A DNA stretch of 64,000 bases. Origin: Chloranthus sessilifolius. Lineage: Eukaryota; Streptophyta; Magnoliopsida; Chloranthales; Chloranthaceae. Both the position numbers and the translations under genes were made by a program. Below the pieces are notes generated by a model. The model searched no databases and was not told the DNA's origin. It was given only the letters and a program-made list of their open reading frames with translations. The stretch is taken from NCBI GenBank assembly GCA_021018995.1, contig CM037595.1:98483491-98547490 (forward strand). Reading direction: 5' to 3'. Positions 42,931-55,060 of the stretch are shown piece by piece; the first letter of the stretch is position 1; the number at the start of each line of letters is the position of its first letter.

Positions 42931-44736
42931 GGAATAGGAGATAGGTTTCTGTGCACGCTGCACACGCAATACAATCCCTTCTCTGGTATTCGCATGGCTC
43001 TCAGAAGGTTCAGCATAACGGTGCTTGCATATAAGGATCTGGATTCTGGATTGTTGAATTAATTTTACACCATTGGATGGGTAATTTATTAGACGGAATA
43101 TTGGGTTATTATAATGGAACGAGACGCTCCCCCTGTTTAATAATCAAGGATTGATCAGACGGTTTATATTTCCTATATCGATATATTGTTGGGTCAGGTG
43201 CATTGAATCAGCGGCGGCCGGTTGATTTGAAGAGCCTGATTGAAGGGTTTATGGAATATACGGTTAGAGATGAGGAGCACCACTATGTTCTTCCATAGTG
43301 CTACTTGCCACGAGAGAAAATCTTTTGTAGTTTTTTTTCTTTTTTTGACCTGAGAAAATCATTTGCAGTTATTTGTTCCTTTCTGTTCCCTAATTCGTCA
43401 ACGGTGGGCAAAGCAAACTACGTATCACGTGAGGCACCCGTAAAAAGGTAACAAATGGAAACTTCTAATATAAGAACACCCATGGGTAAAACTTCAATAT
43501 TGCCGTTTGTAAAAAAAAAAAAAAAAACAAACTTCAATATTGCGTAACGGTGGGAATCTCGGTCAACTTGCTTGAAATAGTAGATATTAACAAAGAAAAC
43601 ATCACCTATATCATTGGTAATTCTGCTCGCACTCATGCAACCTCTATTGGCGCCTACACTTGAAATCCTGAAACCTTTTTATGCTTCAGATCAGACTATC
43701 GAGATTGTTTCTCACTCCAATCTTCCACACGATGGATCTTGAGACTATGAACATACCATCAGACAGTCTTATTTTTTTGCCACCAGATAAAAACCTCTAA
43801 AACTCTCGGTTGAGCATCATGTGTGTCATGTGAAATCTCTAATCTCGTGTGTAAGTACTTGCTCTCGTTTTGGGATTTGTACCATGTAAAATATAAAACA
43901 TAGTATCTAATGGTACATTCATGATTTCAAGATCCATAATGTAATAGATTAAAGTGAAAATTGATCTACATTGTCTAATTCAAAACACTTACTCAGGTTT
44001 CGCTTGGAGGCCAAGCGTCAGTGCCAAGAGATGTACCCATATATCTATGGGAAAATGTTCATTTTATACACTAAAGCTTTGTATTAACTCTAATATTATT
44101 CCATCAAAAAAAAAAAAAGTGCTAATCTTATTGAAGTGGGGATGGAGTTTTTTAAGGTATCCTAAGCTAAGAAAAAAGGAAGAAGGTTAGGCGTTAAAAT
44201 TAGTGTGGTCCGGGCTTGGCCCAAAATACGATAATCGGGTCAGCTATTGGATAGGCATATTCAAAAGGGTACGGGTATTTGCAATTGAAAATTCGATCTC
44301 CACAGCAAATGATTCTACCAAAAATATTGTTTACAACCTTGAATTACTCCATTATTTTTTGTCCCTATCTTTCCCATAATAGCTCTTGAGATCAGGGCCG
44401 CCTATCAAACACTAAGATAATGATTTCACATGACAATCATCCCCAAAAGTGAACATAATCATACAAGAAGGATTCACTGATAACTTTTGGAAATGTTTTC
44501 CACGTGGAATCAACATCTAGCCGTCTAATAGGTGGTCCATGATCTTCATATCTCTTGTGTGAAATATTGCAAAAAACGTTCTCCATCGTCTAATTCAAGG
44601 CAGTCAATGGTGCTAATAGTGGAATCATCAATTGTAAAATATTTAAAAATTTATCAAATTATTATAATGATTTTTATTTCAAGAATAGACAAATAAAACT
44701 TACAAAGCCAAGCCCTAATCATGATAACCATGGCGA
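42931..44736. other. OPT upstream region and MITE-rich non-coding DNA
   Basis: No gene recognised. Contains a poly-A run (43,509-43,527) and two copies of the palindromic MITE family 1 (about 43,685-43,985 and 44,330-44,620). The proximal 400 bp probably hold OPT control elements. Confidence 0.55.
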
Positions 44737-45063
44737 TGTAGAGAGACATGTTACACGTGAGGGAGCGTAATAGATAGTCCCACATCACTTGTGGTATCCA
44801 TGGCCTTGGACTACATAAATATGGGACAATCCTCTCCTCACAAGCCAGTTTTGTGAGGTTGAGTTAGGCTCATGGGATTCTACATGGTATCAGAGCAGGT
44901 ACCACAGGGATGTAGAGAGACACATTACACGTGAGTGGGCGTGAATGATAGCCCCACATCGTTGTGGGCTCAAAGCCTTAGGCTACATATTACCTAGGCA
45001 ATCTTCACCTTACAAGCCGATTTTGTAAGGTTGAGTTAGGCCCATAAAATTCTTCATTGTACA
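44737..45063 (+). mobile_element. TRIM (miniature LTR retrotransposon)
   Basis: Two direct repeats of about 136-141 bp (44,749-44,884 and 44,923-45,063) share TTACACGTGAG, CCCACATC, ACAAGCC..TTTTGT and GGTTGAGTTAGGC. Directly after the first is the Met-tRNA primer site TGGTATCAGAGC (44,885-44,896). The internal region is only 38 bp and non-coding. The segment GATGTAGAGAGACA also precedes both repeats. TRIMs move using enzymes from other LTR elements. Confidence 0.85.
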
Positions 45064-45164
45064 TATTTTTTTTATGTTTTATTTGCTGAGAGTTGAGTGC
45101 TAAAAGGCTAAGGTCCATTTGGACAACCCTTCAAACCCGATTTGCATCATAAATTAAAGGACCT

Positions 45165-45620
45165 GACTCTCCTGTCATTTAAACACCAAAATGGTATCCA
45201 AATGATCTTACGTCGTAAAAGATGTGGGTAATCCACAACGCCAAAGTGATGGATCATATATTGAAGGGCAATAGGCTCAAAAATCAAACTTTTTGAGAGA
45301 TTTGAACCATCTAATTTATTCACTATAATATCAACCGTTGTTTTTAGTTCTAATAACTAATATCAAGTTCATCAATCGGCTAGTTTACATCCACTCATAG
45401 ACATGTTTCTTTGGGCTGAAATGTTTTCTAATGATAGATTATCACTTGGACAATTTAGATGGTCATGTTTTAGCTCTACCGGCTAATATTAAAGTTCATC
45501 AATTGGATGGTTCACATTGATCCACTTGTACGCATGTTTCTTTGGGCTGAGATATTTTCTAATGATAGATTATCAATTGGACAATTTAGATTGGTACCAT
45601 GATGATATTTTCTAATTACC
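45165..45620. mobile_element. MITE family 2, copy B (truncated), with internal duplication
   Basis: The left end CTCCTGTCATTTAAACACC matches the terminus of copy A (27,258). The interior matches copy A in reverse complement. A block of about 85 bp (CATGTTTCTTTGGGCTGA, TTTTCTAATGATAGATTATC) is repeated in tandem at 45,400 and 45,530. The right terminal repeat was not found. Confidence 0.62.
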
Positions 45621-48316
45621 TAGTCCCCCATTACTTTGCAGCAACGTGACACTCAATTATATGATCGGATGTCTTAAATATATAGTGGCTCGATGATCAT
45701 AATTATTTTATAAAAAAAATTGAAATATAAAAATATAAAATTGCATAGTCCATAGTGTCAACCGTGGTGAGAAATAAACGGTAAAATTAAATGTGATTTT
45801 ACTGCTTATTTTATGTTTAATTAACTCTGTTCATTGCATAATTTTATATTTTTAGTATAATAATTATGATGATCGAGCGGCGCTCTTATTCTTAGCATCC
45901 AATCATATGATTAAGCATCAGGTGGCTGTAAATTAGTTTTTGACCACGTAACTTGGTTCATCGTACCATGGAGAAAGAGCACATGCTTGCACTGAAAATA
46001 GAATAATAATGTCCTATCTTCTACATGTGATTTAGAAAAGATACCACGTCGTACATTTGTCCACCAAAAATTCTCCTTACCTGTCTTCTTTTATCTACAG
46101 TCCACGATTCTTCCTTTTCAACCCAAGATTCAAATGCTATTAGAGATCTTTTTTATCCGAATTAATCTTTCTTCGCCTTAATAGATATTGAGATCATTGT
46201 CCTATTATTAGACAGTCATATTTTCATTCCATATGATACACATTCTAAACAGTAAACCTAACAATGGGCATACATCAAATAGGTTGTCAGAAAAAATTTC
46301 GAAACCAGTGTCACCTGTATAGTAAAACCGTGACACTCTTGATCTTAAGATAACGATATCTTCGGATAACAATAGGCAACTCCATGCCCTAACTTTGATA
46401 TTGTCGAAGATTGGGATGAAAAAGCTGAGAAAAAAGAATCATGAGTTGAAAATAAAGCTACCCGTACCAATATTTCTTAGGGCATGGTATAACGATAGCC
46501 ATAAATTGATATAGAACATGGAGTTGCCTGTTCGATCCAAACACTGGCTCCAACCTCATCAGTTAAGTTAAAAGAAAAACTTCAAATTTAATTCATGTAA
46601 ACCATCTGATCTAAATCATATGTGGATATATGGTTGCCCTTTTATCTTTGTAACTATTATTGGGGAGCATTCTGATTATAATGATAATATATCAAACTCT
46701 TTTATATGCGTTTTGCAACGAATATTTCAGTGGCATTTTAGTAAATTGCTGTTATTCATGGAATCGTTATGTTGTTTTTATTTGCTACACCTAGCCGTGC
46801 AAGCATGTCAATCGTACTCGCAGGAATAGGAGAGATTCCCCGGATTCCAAGTTGTTATTATTTAATATTTAATGGAGATACAGATACAGATCCAGATCCA
46901 GATTCAAACACTAAATTATTGGTTTAAAGAAATGCCACGTCGTAGCATGTTTACCGTTTATTTCCTAGGCCTAGATTTACTCGATTGAATATTGGGAAAA
47001 AATTAGGTGTTTAACAGAAACATGTTTGATATCGTATTACACGGCTGATTTAAGAAGGATCAACGGCTGGACAAGATCAGGACAGGGCTGTGTTTTATGG
47101 ATGGATCCGATGGACTGTGGATCTGACGGTACTGATGAAAGCAATGGAACATGATCAAGTGTACTATGCTTTTAGTGTAAACTAAAATTGAGTTGGTATT
47201 AGGCACATGAGCCACTGGTGTTACACGGACTAATATCAGTCCATCTGAATGGTCAACAATCTGTGTCACTGATTTCATAAACTTAGTCTTTTTGCAAGAT
47301 CATCTACTAAACTTTCAAATTTTAGAATTTCTCTTATTATTTTTTGGAAATGGGAAATTCCCTGAAAATTGAGAGGTAGTATTGTTTTTTTTCTTTAGGT
47401 GAATACAGATACATTGAACCTGGACCTTTTTTTTTTGTTAGATTTGTTTTCTTTGTAATTGTTAATGCAGGGCTCACATTTTGGTTGTATGTGGACATGA
47501 TTATGGACATTGAAGAGCAAATATTTTTCCTTCTTTCTGTTTTTCTTCTTTTTGCAAATATTTTGGGGTACCTCTGATCGCGCGACGTGTTCTATGAAAG
47601 TGCCTATGCCCCAGACTCCTAAAAACCCGTTGATTGCTTTGGATCAAATGATGGAGATTTTGTTTCACCCATATCTTCTACACAATGGATCTTGAGATCT
47701 TGGCACACCTATCTAATGGTCAATTTTTTATTGCATGCGTCAGAAATCTCCAAAAAATGACTCTTCAATCGTATGGCATACATCACGCTCAAACATGATT
47801 TTAGGACATTTTTTTTGGATTTGGGACTCATGAAATAAAAAACGGACCGTCTAATAGGTGCGTCATGATATCAAGATCCATTGTGTGAAAGATCGGGGTG
47901 AAACACGAACTCCATCGTCTGATATGAAGTGATCAATGATTTTGAAGGAGTCATAGTTTTCATGTTTAATGAGCAAATATTTGTGTCATTGTTACTATGT
48001 TTTTAAATAAATATATATTTTCAAAAAATTTATCTAAGCTTATTTGCTATTCTCTAGTGTAATTTACTAAATTTAGCCCATATTGGAAAGAAATAAATAC
48101 TCATTTGTACTTTACTTTTAGTTTTGTGAATTCAATAAAAGTTTTTTGAAATCAATGAAAGGCCAGCCTAATCCCGAAAGGGCTGCTCCAGAAATCATTT
48201 AATCAGGCAAATGCGCACGGAGTGCAAATCCTTGATTTGGTGTCTTGCTAGATAAGCAATTAAAAACTTTTATTATTAACTACTTAATTTTAATGATTTA
48301 TGTTGAAAATTGAAAC
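45621..48316. other. Non-coding stretch with MITE family 1 copies
   Basis: No gene recognised. A long family 1 copy occupies about 47,600-47,960, and a weaker one about 46,140-46,260. Local CAGATCCAGATCCAGAT-type repeats lie at 46,870-46,905. Short open frames lack family features. Confidence 0.55.
47600..47960. mobile_element. Palindromic MITE family 1, copy at 47.6 kb
   Basis: The left arm CACAATGGATCTTGAGATCT and the right arm ATATCAAGATCCATTGTGTG are inverted. The outer blocks ATCAAATGATGGAGAT and its complement-like ATCTCCATCGTCTGAT-type sequence frame it. Non-coding. Confidence 0.72.
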
Positions 48317-49255
48317 TAGGGCTGCAACAGAGCTGAGTCAACTCGACAACTCGGCTCGGCTCAACCCGAAAAATTAGAGCTTTTCTCTTTAGAGCTCGGC
48401 TCTCGAATGAACAGTTTATAGTTCGAATGAACAGAGCCGAGCTAAAGTTAAGGCCAGCTCAGCTCTATGGCTCAATTTATATATATATATATATAAAACT
48501 TTGAGAAGTCTATTTTACTCTTCAAAATAATCTTTTAAATTTATTCAACGATTACTTTGAAGGATAAAATAGAAACTTTTGGCCCCCACTTGCCCTAATT
48601 TTCACTTTATATATTATATAGTACCTACTGTTACTTCAACCCATGATTCTCAATATCGCTTCCGTTTGAGAGCAAATTGAGATGACTAGTGAATCAGATC
48701 AAATTTGTGAAGTCATTTTTATCATTTTATATGTTTAAAAAATAATTAGTATTTTCATCTACCATATTTTTCATCTTAACTTATATATTTTATTAAGGGA
48801 TACAATAGTTATCAAGCATATTTCAAGAGTTCAAATTATTATAAAAATATATTATTTTTCGTAAATTTTGTAAAAAGTTATGCACACAACTGACTTCACT
48901 CAATTGATCTAATTTCATCAAAGTTCATCATGCTACATGAATCTGAGAAAAATTTCAAACTCATCGCTTGACCATCAAATTAAGCAACAAGGAGATACAA
49001 ATTAAATGATAAGTGTCATTCAAAAGGATATTTACTAAAAAGGTACGCAATTTATATTTTGAGTTCATTTTTTATAATAGAACATATTTGACTCGAAGCT
49101 CCGCCAGAGCTCGGCTCGAGCTCAAAGAGCCGAGCTAGAGCTTGAAATTTTTGAACTCGAAGAGCCTAGAGCCAATCCCAACTTTGCTCATGTAAGGTAG
49201 AATCGAGCTAGAGCTGACCCGAGCTCGGGCTCGGCCCGGCTTAGTTGCACCCCTA
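48317..49255. mobile_element. Non-autonomous hAT element
   Basis: Termini TAGGGCTGCAAC and (complement of right end) TAGGGGTGCAAC, with a perfect 8-bp target duplication ATTGAAAC (48,309-48,316 and 49,256-49,263). An 8-bp duplication and TAGGGxTGCAA ends define the hAT superfamily. Both subterminal regions are dense in GAGCTCGGCTC-type words in both orientations, likely transposase-binding sites. The 0.7 kb AT-rich centre has no open frame. Confidence 0.94.
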
Positions 49256-49279
49256 ATTGAAACGGTGCACGTTGTAAAA

Positions 49280-49770
49280 GGGCAATGGTCAGGTCCTACT
49301 ATATAGAACCAGATTTCTAATCCTACCCCATCTGTTGTCCTTGGAAATAGGAGAATCTTGACTACGCGTCATGCTATAAAAAGTAAAAACCAAGAAAGTC
49401 AAGAATCTCCTATTTTCAAGGGCAACAAATGGGGTAGGACTGGAAATCTGTTTCTACTTGGTAGGACTTAACCATTGCCTAGGTCAGGTCCTTCCAAGTA
49501 GAACCAGATTTCCAGTCCTGCCACGTCTATTATCCTTAGAATTAGGAGAATCTTGACTGCAAGTCATGCTATAAAAAGTAAAAATCAAGAAAGTCAAGAT
49601 TCTCTTATTTCCAAGGGCAATAGAGGGAATAGGACTAGAAATCTGTTTCTACTTAACTGCACCTCATATTATAAAAAGTGAAAACCAAGAAAATCAAGAT
49701 TCTCCTATTTCCAAGGGCAGCAAATAGGGTAGGATTGAAAATCTGTTTCTACTTGATAGGATCATTGCCC
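49280..49770. mobile_element. Two stacked hairpin MITEs (family 3)
   Basis: Copy 1 (49,280-49,479) has ends GGGCAATGGTCAGGTCCTAC and, complemented, GGCAATGGTTAAGTCCTACC. Its arms (AGGAGAATCTTGACT and AAGTCAAGAATCTCCT) fold into a long hairpin. Copy 2 (49,480-49,770) shares the arms but carries the right arm twice. The motif CATGCTATAAAAAGTAAAAA marks each centre. It lies directly beside the hAT element. Confidence 0.85.
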
Positions 49771-51774
49771 ATTATTTCTCAGACGTCTGTCTTTCTTTAA
49801 AAGGAGACAGATCAAACTAAGTTATATTGACTTGGTATAATAACACAGTATAAGCGTTTCTAGCAGTCTATTTCATTAGCTTAACTGTCAATATTGACGG
49901 TCTAAATAAAATAGGATTTGTTTTCACCTCAAAGGCCATTCATAAAACTAGGACAGTATTCACACATAGTGCGGCCAAGCATTCCAGTCAGTCGTGCCAC
50001 ATAAGCTGCCTGTAAAATTATCTATTAAAAATTGCTCACCATTTATAATTTTTGATAAAACTTTTTACAGACGAGTTTGAATGATTAGGCGTCTTGATCT
50101 AGCACACAAAACTATGTCATAGTCAGGTCTTTCAACAGGTCGGGCTTGAAGCCAAAGTCTACTCAGCCTGGTTCAGATTGGATTTGGGCTCAAATAAAAA
50201 AAGGAGCCTAAATGCTTCCGCACCGAGCTCCGCCTGCTTATGTGTCCATGCTGGATTAATTAAGCCCTGTTTTTTAAGATAAGAAATAATCCTATTGACC
50301 AAAGCCCGACCAAGCCAAGGCCAATTGTATTAAGAAAAAAGGCTGGCCTAGCCTAAATCGAGCCTGACTCGAACTCAGTTCAAGTCAGGTTTGGGCTTAA
50401 ACGAAAAACCCGAGCTCAGCCTAATTTTACATCCAGGCCAGATTCGCAGCTAATTTCTATGATCACAAATAACCAAACCTATTAAAACTATTACCCGAAC
50501 TCAGCCCAGCCAGCGGAAGTATTTTTCCAGCTTCTGATTTGGATTTGTATACTTACAAAATATTCGTATAGAGGGCGATTTTTGTGGATAAAAAGAAGGA
50601 AGTTATAACTTGCACACGAGATTTGTACAGGGACACATGAGTCAAAAAAGGACTTGATATTTGTGGGACTTGTGTCAGGTAAAATATCTAAGCCGTCTGA
50701 TTTGAAGGTCATGATGAAAAGATCTTTGATGTCAAAGATTGACACAAAATAGAATCTCCATCATCTGATTTAACATGGCTAACCATTAAATTAGATGATA
50801 GAATTTTACTGCATTGAATCAGATGGAGTTCTTGTATGCCTATCTTTAGCAATAGGGACTTTTACATCATGACTTTGACATTATACAGCTTAGATGGTGT
50901 TCTATATGGCACAAATCTCAAAAATAAGTAGTGTTCTTTTTTTAACCCATGTGCCATGTGTGCAAGTTGTAGCTCCTTTAAAAGAAAAGCATAATATTTC
51001 GACAATTCATAATGGAATGGCAGTTAGTATGAATGTTAGTTGATAATTTATACAATTAAATCAGTCAAAGTAGTTTTATTAACACTCATGGAATCCTCGT
51101 GGTCCCCCACCCGAGAAATTAGTGAATGCTCAAAAGTGACTTTAGGGTTATATTTTTGGTATATGTGATAATTGGAATAAAAAATTAATCTTATGTGATC
51201 TTAAAATCCCTTGTGTAGAATATTGGAGCGAAAAATGATCTCCATTGTATGATTTAAAGAAATCAATGATTTTTTGTGTAGGTATAGCTCAAGATTCAGG
51301 GGGTATGATTAAAGCTACACTAAAATATATTTTCTTAAAGATAAAGTAGCTAAAATAGCTCTCTTGTGAAAACTTTTTTTAAAAGGCAATAAGTAAAAAG
51401 AGGGTTGAATCAAAATAAGGCTTTAACCAATCAAATTTAGCTATCCTTGTAGGAGATGCTGTAAGGGAAATTGCTATGAAAAGATGATAAAGGGAATTGC
51501 AAATTTGAAAGGTTGGTAAGTCATCTTGCAAAAATCCCCATACACAGCTCGTGCACGGGTGGTACACGGGCTGGTAAGTTTTGTTCGGCCTGCAAGATTG
51601 AGTCATTGGGTAAGTGCACTTCTAATTTCTAACATCCTTATAATTCATCCGTGCGAGTATATTGTTGAGCATGCAGATGACCGTTCACCCATAAAGGCTA
51701 GTGTAGCTAATAGAAACTCAGCTTTCAAAGAGGAATAAAGATCCATAATCATGACACTTGGGGTCGTGGTTCAA

Positions 51775-52010
51775 TAAACATGACACTTGAGACTATAAGC
51801 ATAAGATCAGACTATCAGATCTTGATTATATTCTGTGGCATATAACCCAAAAAGTGGTTCCAAAATCATATTTGTCATATGGAACAAAAATATGATGGTT
51901 GAGTGGTATGCCCATGGTCTCAAGATCTTTGTGTGGAAGATTAGAATGAAAATGATCTCCATTGTTTTGATTCAAAGATATCAACCATTTTCAGATTTAG
52001 TCATGCCTGC
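51775..52010. mobile_element. Palindromic MITE family 1, copy at 51.8 kb
   Basis: ACTTGAGACTATAAGCATAA and CATGGTCTCAAGATCTTTGT are opposing arm segments; ATGATCTCCATTG closes the right end. Confidence 0.62.
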
Positions 52011-52099
52011 CACACTACTTTATATGTTACAACCACTTCACTCAAGCAAAAAAGCATCATATCCATTTACTGCTTTCAAGTAGATGATAATGGCTATTT

Positions 52100-52385
52100 T
52101 TCGTCCAAATCCCCCACTCCCATAACAGATCTTGAGATTATAGACCTACCATCAAATGTTGATCCCATATGGCACCCTTCCTAAAAAGTGAAGGTGAACT
52201 ATGGTTGATGATATACCATAATCACATACACTTTTTTAGATGTTTGTCACATATAATGCACGTGTGACCGTCAGACGATAAGCCCGTGATTGCAATAAAT
52301 ATTAGCTGAGAAGTTTGGGACGAAAAAGCATTCGCATCATTTGATTCAAAGCCGTCAGCATTTTATACTTCGAGTTAAGTGAGCT
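52100..52385. mobile_element. Palindromic MITE family 1, copy at 52.1 kb
   Basis: AGATCTTGAGATTATAGACC, CATATGGCACCC and CCTAAAAAGTGAAGG form the left arm; the right arm is more diverged (TTTTTAGATGTTTGTCACAT). Confidence 0.6.
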
Positions 52386-54224
52386 GGCTGTAATATAAAG
52401 TGGTGTAATAATAACAGGAGAGGCTTTTATTTTGACTCAAATGGCAGCAGCGCTAGCCTTAGTCATTCTTTTTGCACTTTTACAGCTTAAATGTTTGCGC
52501 AGACTTTTGAGGGGCGTATTCTCGTAATTTTCTCTTCTTTTAATTATTAATATAGTTATAAGAGACTTTTATTTTGACTCAAAGGGCAGCAACGTAACTT
52601 ACAGAGCTCACTAATACGTTTTTTTTAGGGCTATGTACTAAAAAGAGGCTTGTGCCTTATCTTTTTACCAAAAAATCTGAGCGCAACCTACTTTTATAGA
52701 GAAAAGTACCCAGACGCGCCTCATGTATATTTTTATTGAAAAAGAGGTTGAATTGTTTTTATAATTATGAAAATACACCCTGCACCGGCCAATTTGAACT
52801 CGTATTTATACACATTCTCCATACAGGTGTCGAATGCCTAATAAAAAAAATTAATAAAATAATAAAATTTGTTGACAAGGACGTTTCAGGTACGTCGGGA
52901 ATTATTATGGAAGAAAAAAAAGGCGTTTGATTTTTTTGTGATAAAAATAGCACCGTTTTGTAAAAAGCCCTTATATATATATGACAGCAGTCTGGTACTC
53001 CAACAGGGTACGGTGACCGTGCCCCAATGATATACGATGCGTCGATGCACGGTCTTCACACTAAGGACTCAAACACACATTTAAACCTCAATTCATTTCA
53101 CACAAAGTTATCCTAATATTATTTAATGATTTAATTTATATAAAAATTCATGATGACATTGGTCACCATACCGGACATGCACACGAGTTCAGTCTAATTT
53201 GAATTCGGATTTTTCGAGTCATTATATATATATATATAATAATTATTAGGTTTTTAAACCAGGTTGGTAGGTTTTTGCATTGGGAGTTAAGTCTGGTCAC
53301 TTGACCCGTAGGGTCAGATTGGGTGCCCTACAGTAGGATCAGGTTAAGGGTCCCCTGACCTATTGAGTAGGATCAGATTGGGTGCACCAACATATCAGAT
53401 ATATGGCCCGACCTAACCCATTGACAGCCCTAGCCACGTGGCACCACGAAAGTCAATCTCTTTGACAGAGAGTGGGCGCCTCAAGATACTTACGCAGTCA
53501 ATACTAGCCTGGTCAATCATAAGTACTGGTTTTTCAACTAAAAATTCAAATTTCGCCGCTGATGGTTCCATTGCTAACACTGTCGACTGCCTTGAATTAA
53601 AAGATAGAAATATTTTTTGCCCCAATTTATCATACAATCGATATTGCGATAACAGCCCACATATGGGACGGTCGTATGTTGTTCTTCCATAGCATACATC
53701 CCCAAAGTGACTCATTATTGTATACCCTGAGAAGAGTTCTCACGTCAGTTTTGAGATGAAATCAACATTTTATAAAAGATATATTATATGAAAGATTGGA
53801 AAAAAAAATTATCTCCATTTATCATATTCAAAGGGGCAAACACCTGTACCCGTTGCTCGATCTCCGGGATTTATATATTCTATATTAAAATGTGTTTGGC
53901 GTGCATAATGTAGTCTATTTTATGGGATGAGCTCTTATATGGACCCACCTTTTTCATTTTTTTCCTTTGAACCCACACTTCTCAATTGGAACGAGTTACT
54001 GATCGGTTGGGTCAAAAATTCAATCAAGCAAAAATCGACTGATTCAAAGTCATGCCTTTAAAATAAAGAACTTTTAGCATTGATCCCTATACGTCTTATT
54101 GACACTCCACCCCAGGGGTTTTACCTATTTAAATTTCAGTCCTTTTTCGTGTTTCTTTTACTCATTTCCCTTATAATGGATTAGTCGCTGACTGCTATAG
54201 AACTAACATTTGACTGTGTTGAAC

Positions 54225-54490
54225 CAGATGATGGAGAACGATTTTCATCACAAACTCCCACCCAACAAATCTTGAGGTCAGGAGCCTAACATCCAGTGGT
54301 CAGATTTTGATTCCACATGGTAGACAACCTAAAAAGTGAACATAATCATGGTGTGCATCAAACATGATTCCTAAATCACTGTTTGAGATGTGTGCCATGT
54401 GAATCAAAATCTGGCCATTTGATTGTAGTCTCATTATCTCAAGATCCATTAGGTCAATGATCAGGGCGAAAAAAACCTCCAACATCACTT
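54225..54490. mobile_element. Palindromic MITE family 1, best-preserved copy
   Basis: Two arms of about 110 bp are near-perfect inverted copies. The left reads AGATTTTGATTCCACATGG; the right, complemented, reads AGATTTTGATTCACATGGC. Left CCTAAAAAGTGA pairs with right TCACTGTTTGAGATGTGTG. The loop is about 40 bp. No coding capacity. Confidence 0.82.
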
Positions 54491-54796
54491 TAGGGGGTAA
54501 TAAGTAATCGAAACATAAAAGCAGGGACCACACTGTTGTAAATAGCTGAAACAGGGGGTGGAGTGTAAATAAGACATAGGGTAGCTTTGTTTGTGCCCTC
54601 GAGATCTTTGAAAACATCTACGTGTGCAACCCCTTAAAAATCGTTGATTGCTTCAGATTTGATGAATGAGATCGTGTTTTACTCCAATCCTTCACACAAA
54701 GGATCTTGAGATTATGTAGCACCTATCGGACAATCAGTTTTTTATTCCATGTAAGCCTAAAATAAATGATTCCATGTAAACCTCCAATTCAATTTT

Positions 54797-55060
54797 AGGA
54801 TTTTCCACTGTGAGAGCCGTTAATTACCTTGAATCAAATAATGAAGATAGTTTTTCATTACAATCTTCCACAAGAGATCTTGCGATCATGGCCAACCTAT
54901 CAAACAGTCAAATGTTGACTCCATGTGACACACATCCCCAAAAGCGACCCAATACAAGGTACACCAATGATCTATTGTGTGAATCATTGGTAAGACAAAT
55001 GATCTCCATCATCTATTTAAATGCAGTCAATAGCTGTCACAGTGGAAAACCCTATTGCCC
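54797..55060. mobile_element. Palindromic MITE family 1, copy at 54.8 kb
   Basis: The tips GGATTTTCCACTGTGA and (complement) GGGTTTTCCACTGTGA are inverted and probably mark the true ends of the family. The inside shares GATCTTGCGATCATGGCC and GACACACATCCCCAAAAG. The target duplication is unclear. Confidence 0.72.

Larger units (their letters stand above)
49771..54220. other. Non-coding stretch with MITE family 1 copies
   Basis: No gene recognised. Family 1 pieces at about 50,640-50,790, 51,110-51,290, 51,775-52,010, 52,100-52,385 and 53,640-53,840. 50,110-50,460 holds GGCTT/AAGCC-rich words resembling subterminal repeats of a hAT-like element. An AT dinucleotide run lies at 53,223-53,240. 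Confidence 0.5.

Noticed and set aside
53413..53715. Pair of opposing frames of 84-100 codons
   Set aside because: Mirror-image open frames without family similarity, adjacent to MITE family 1 sequence.
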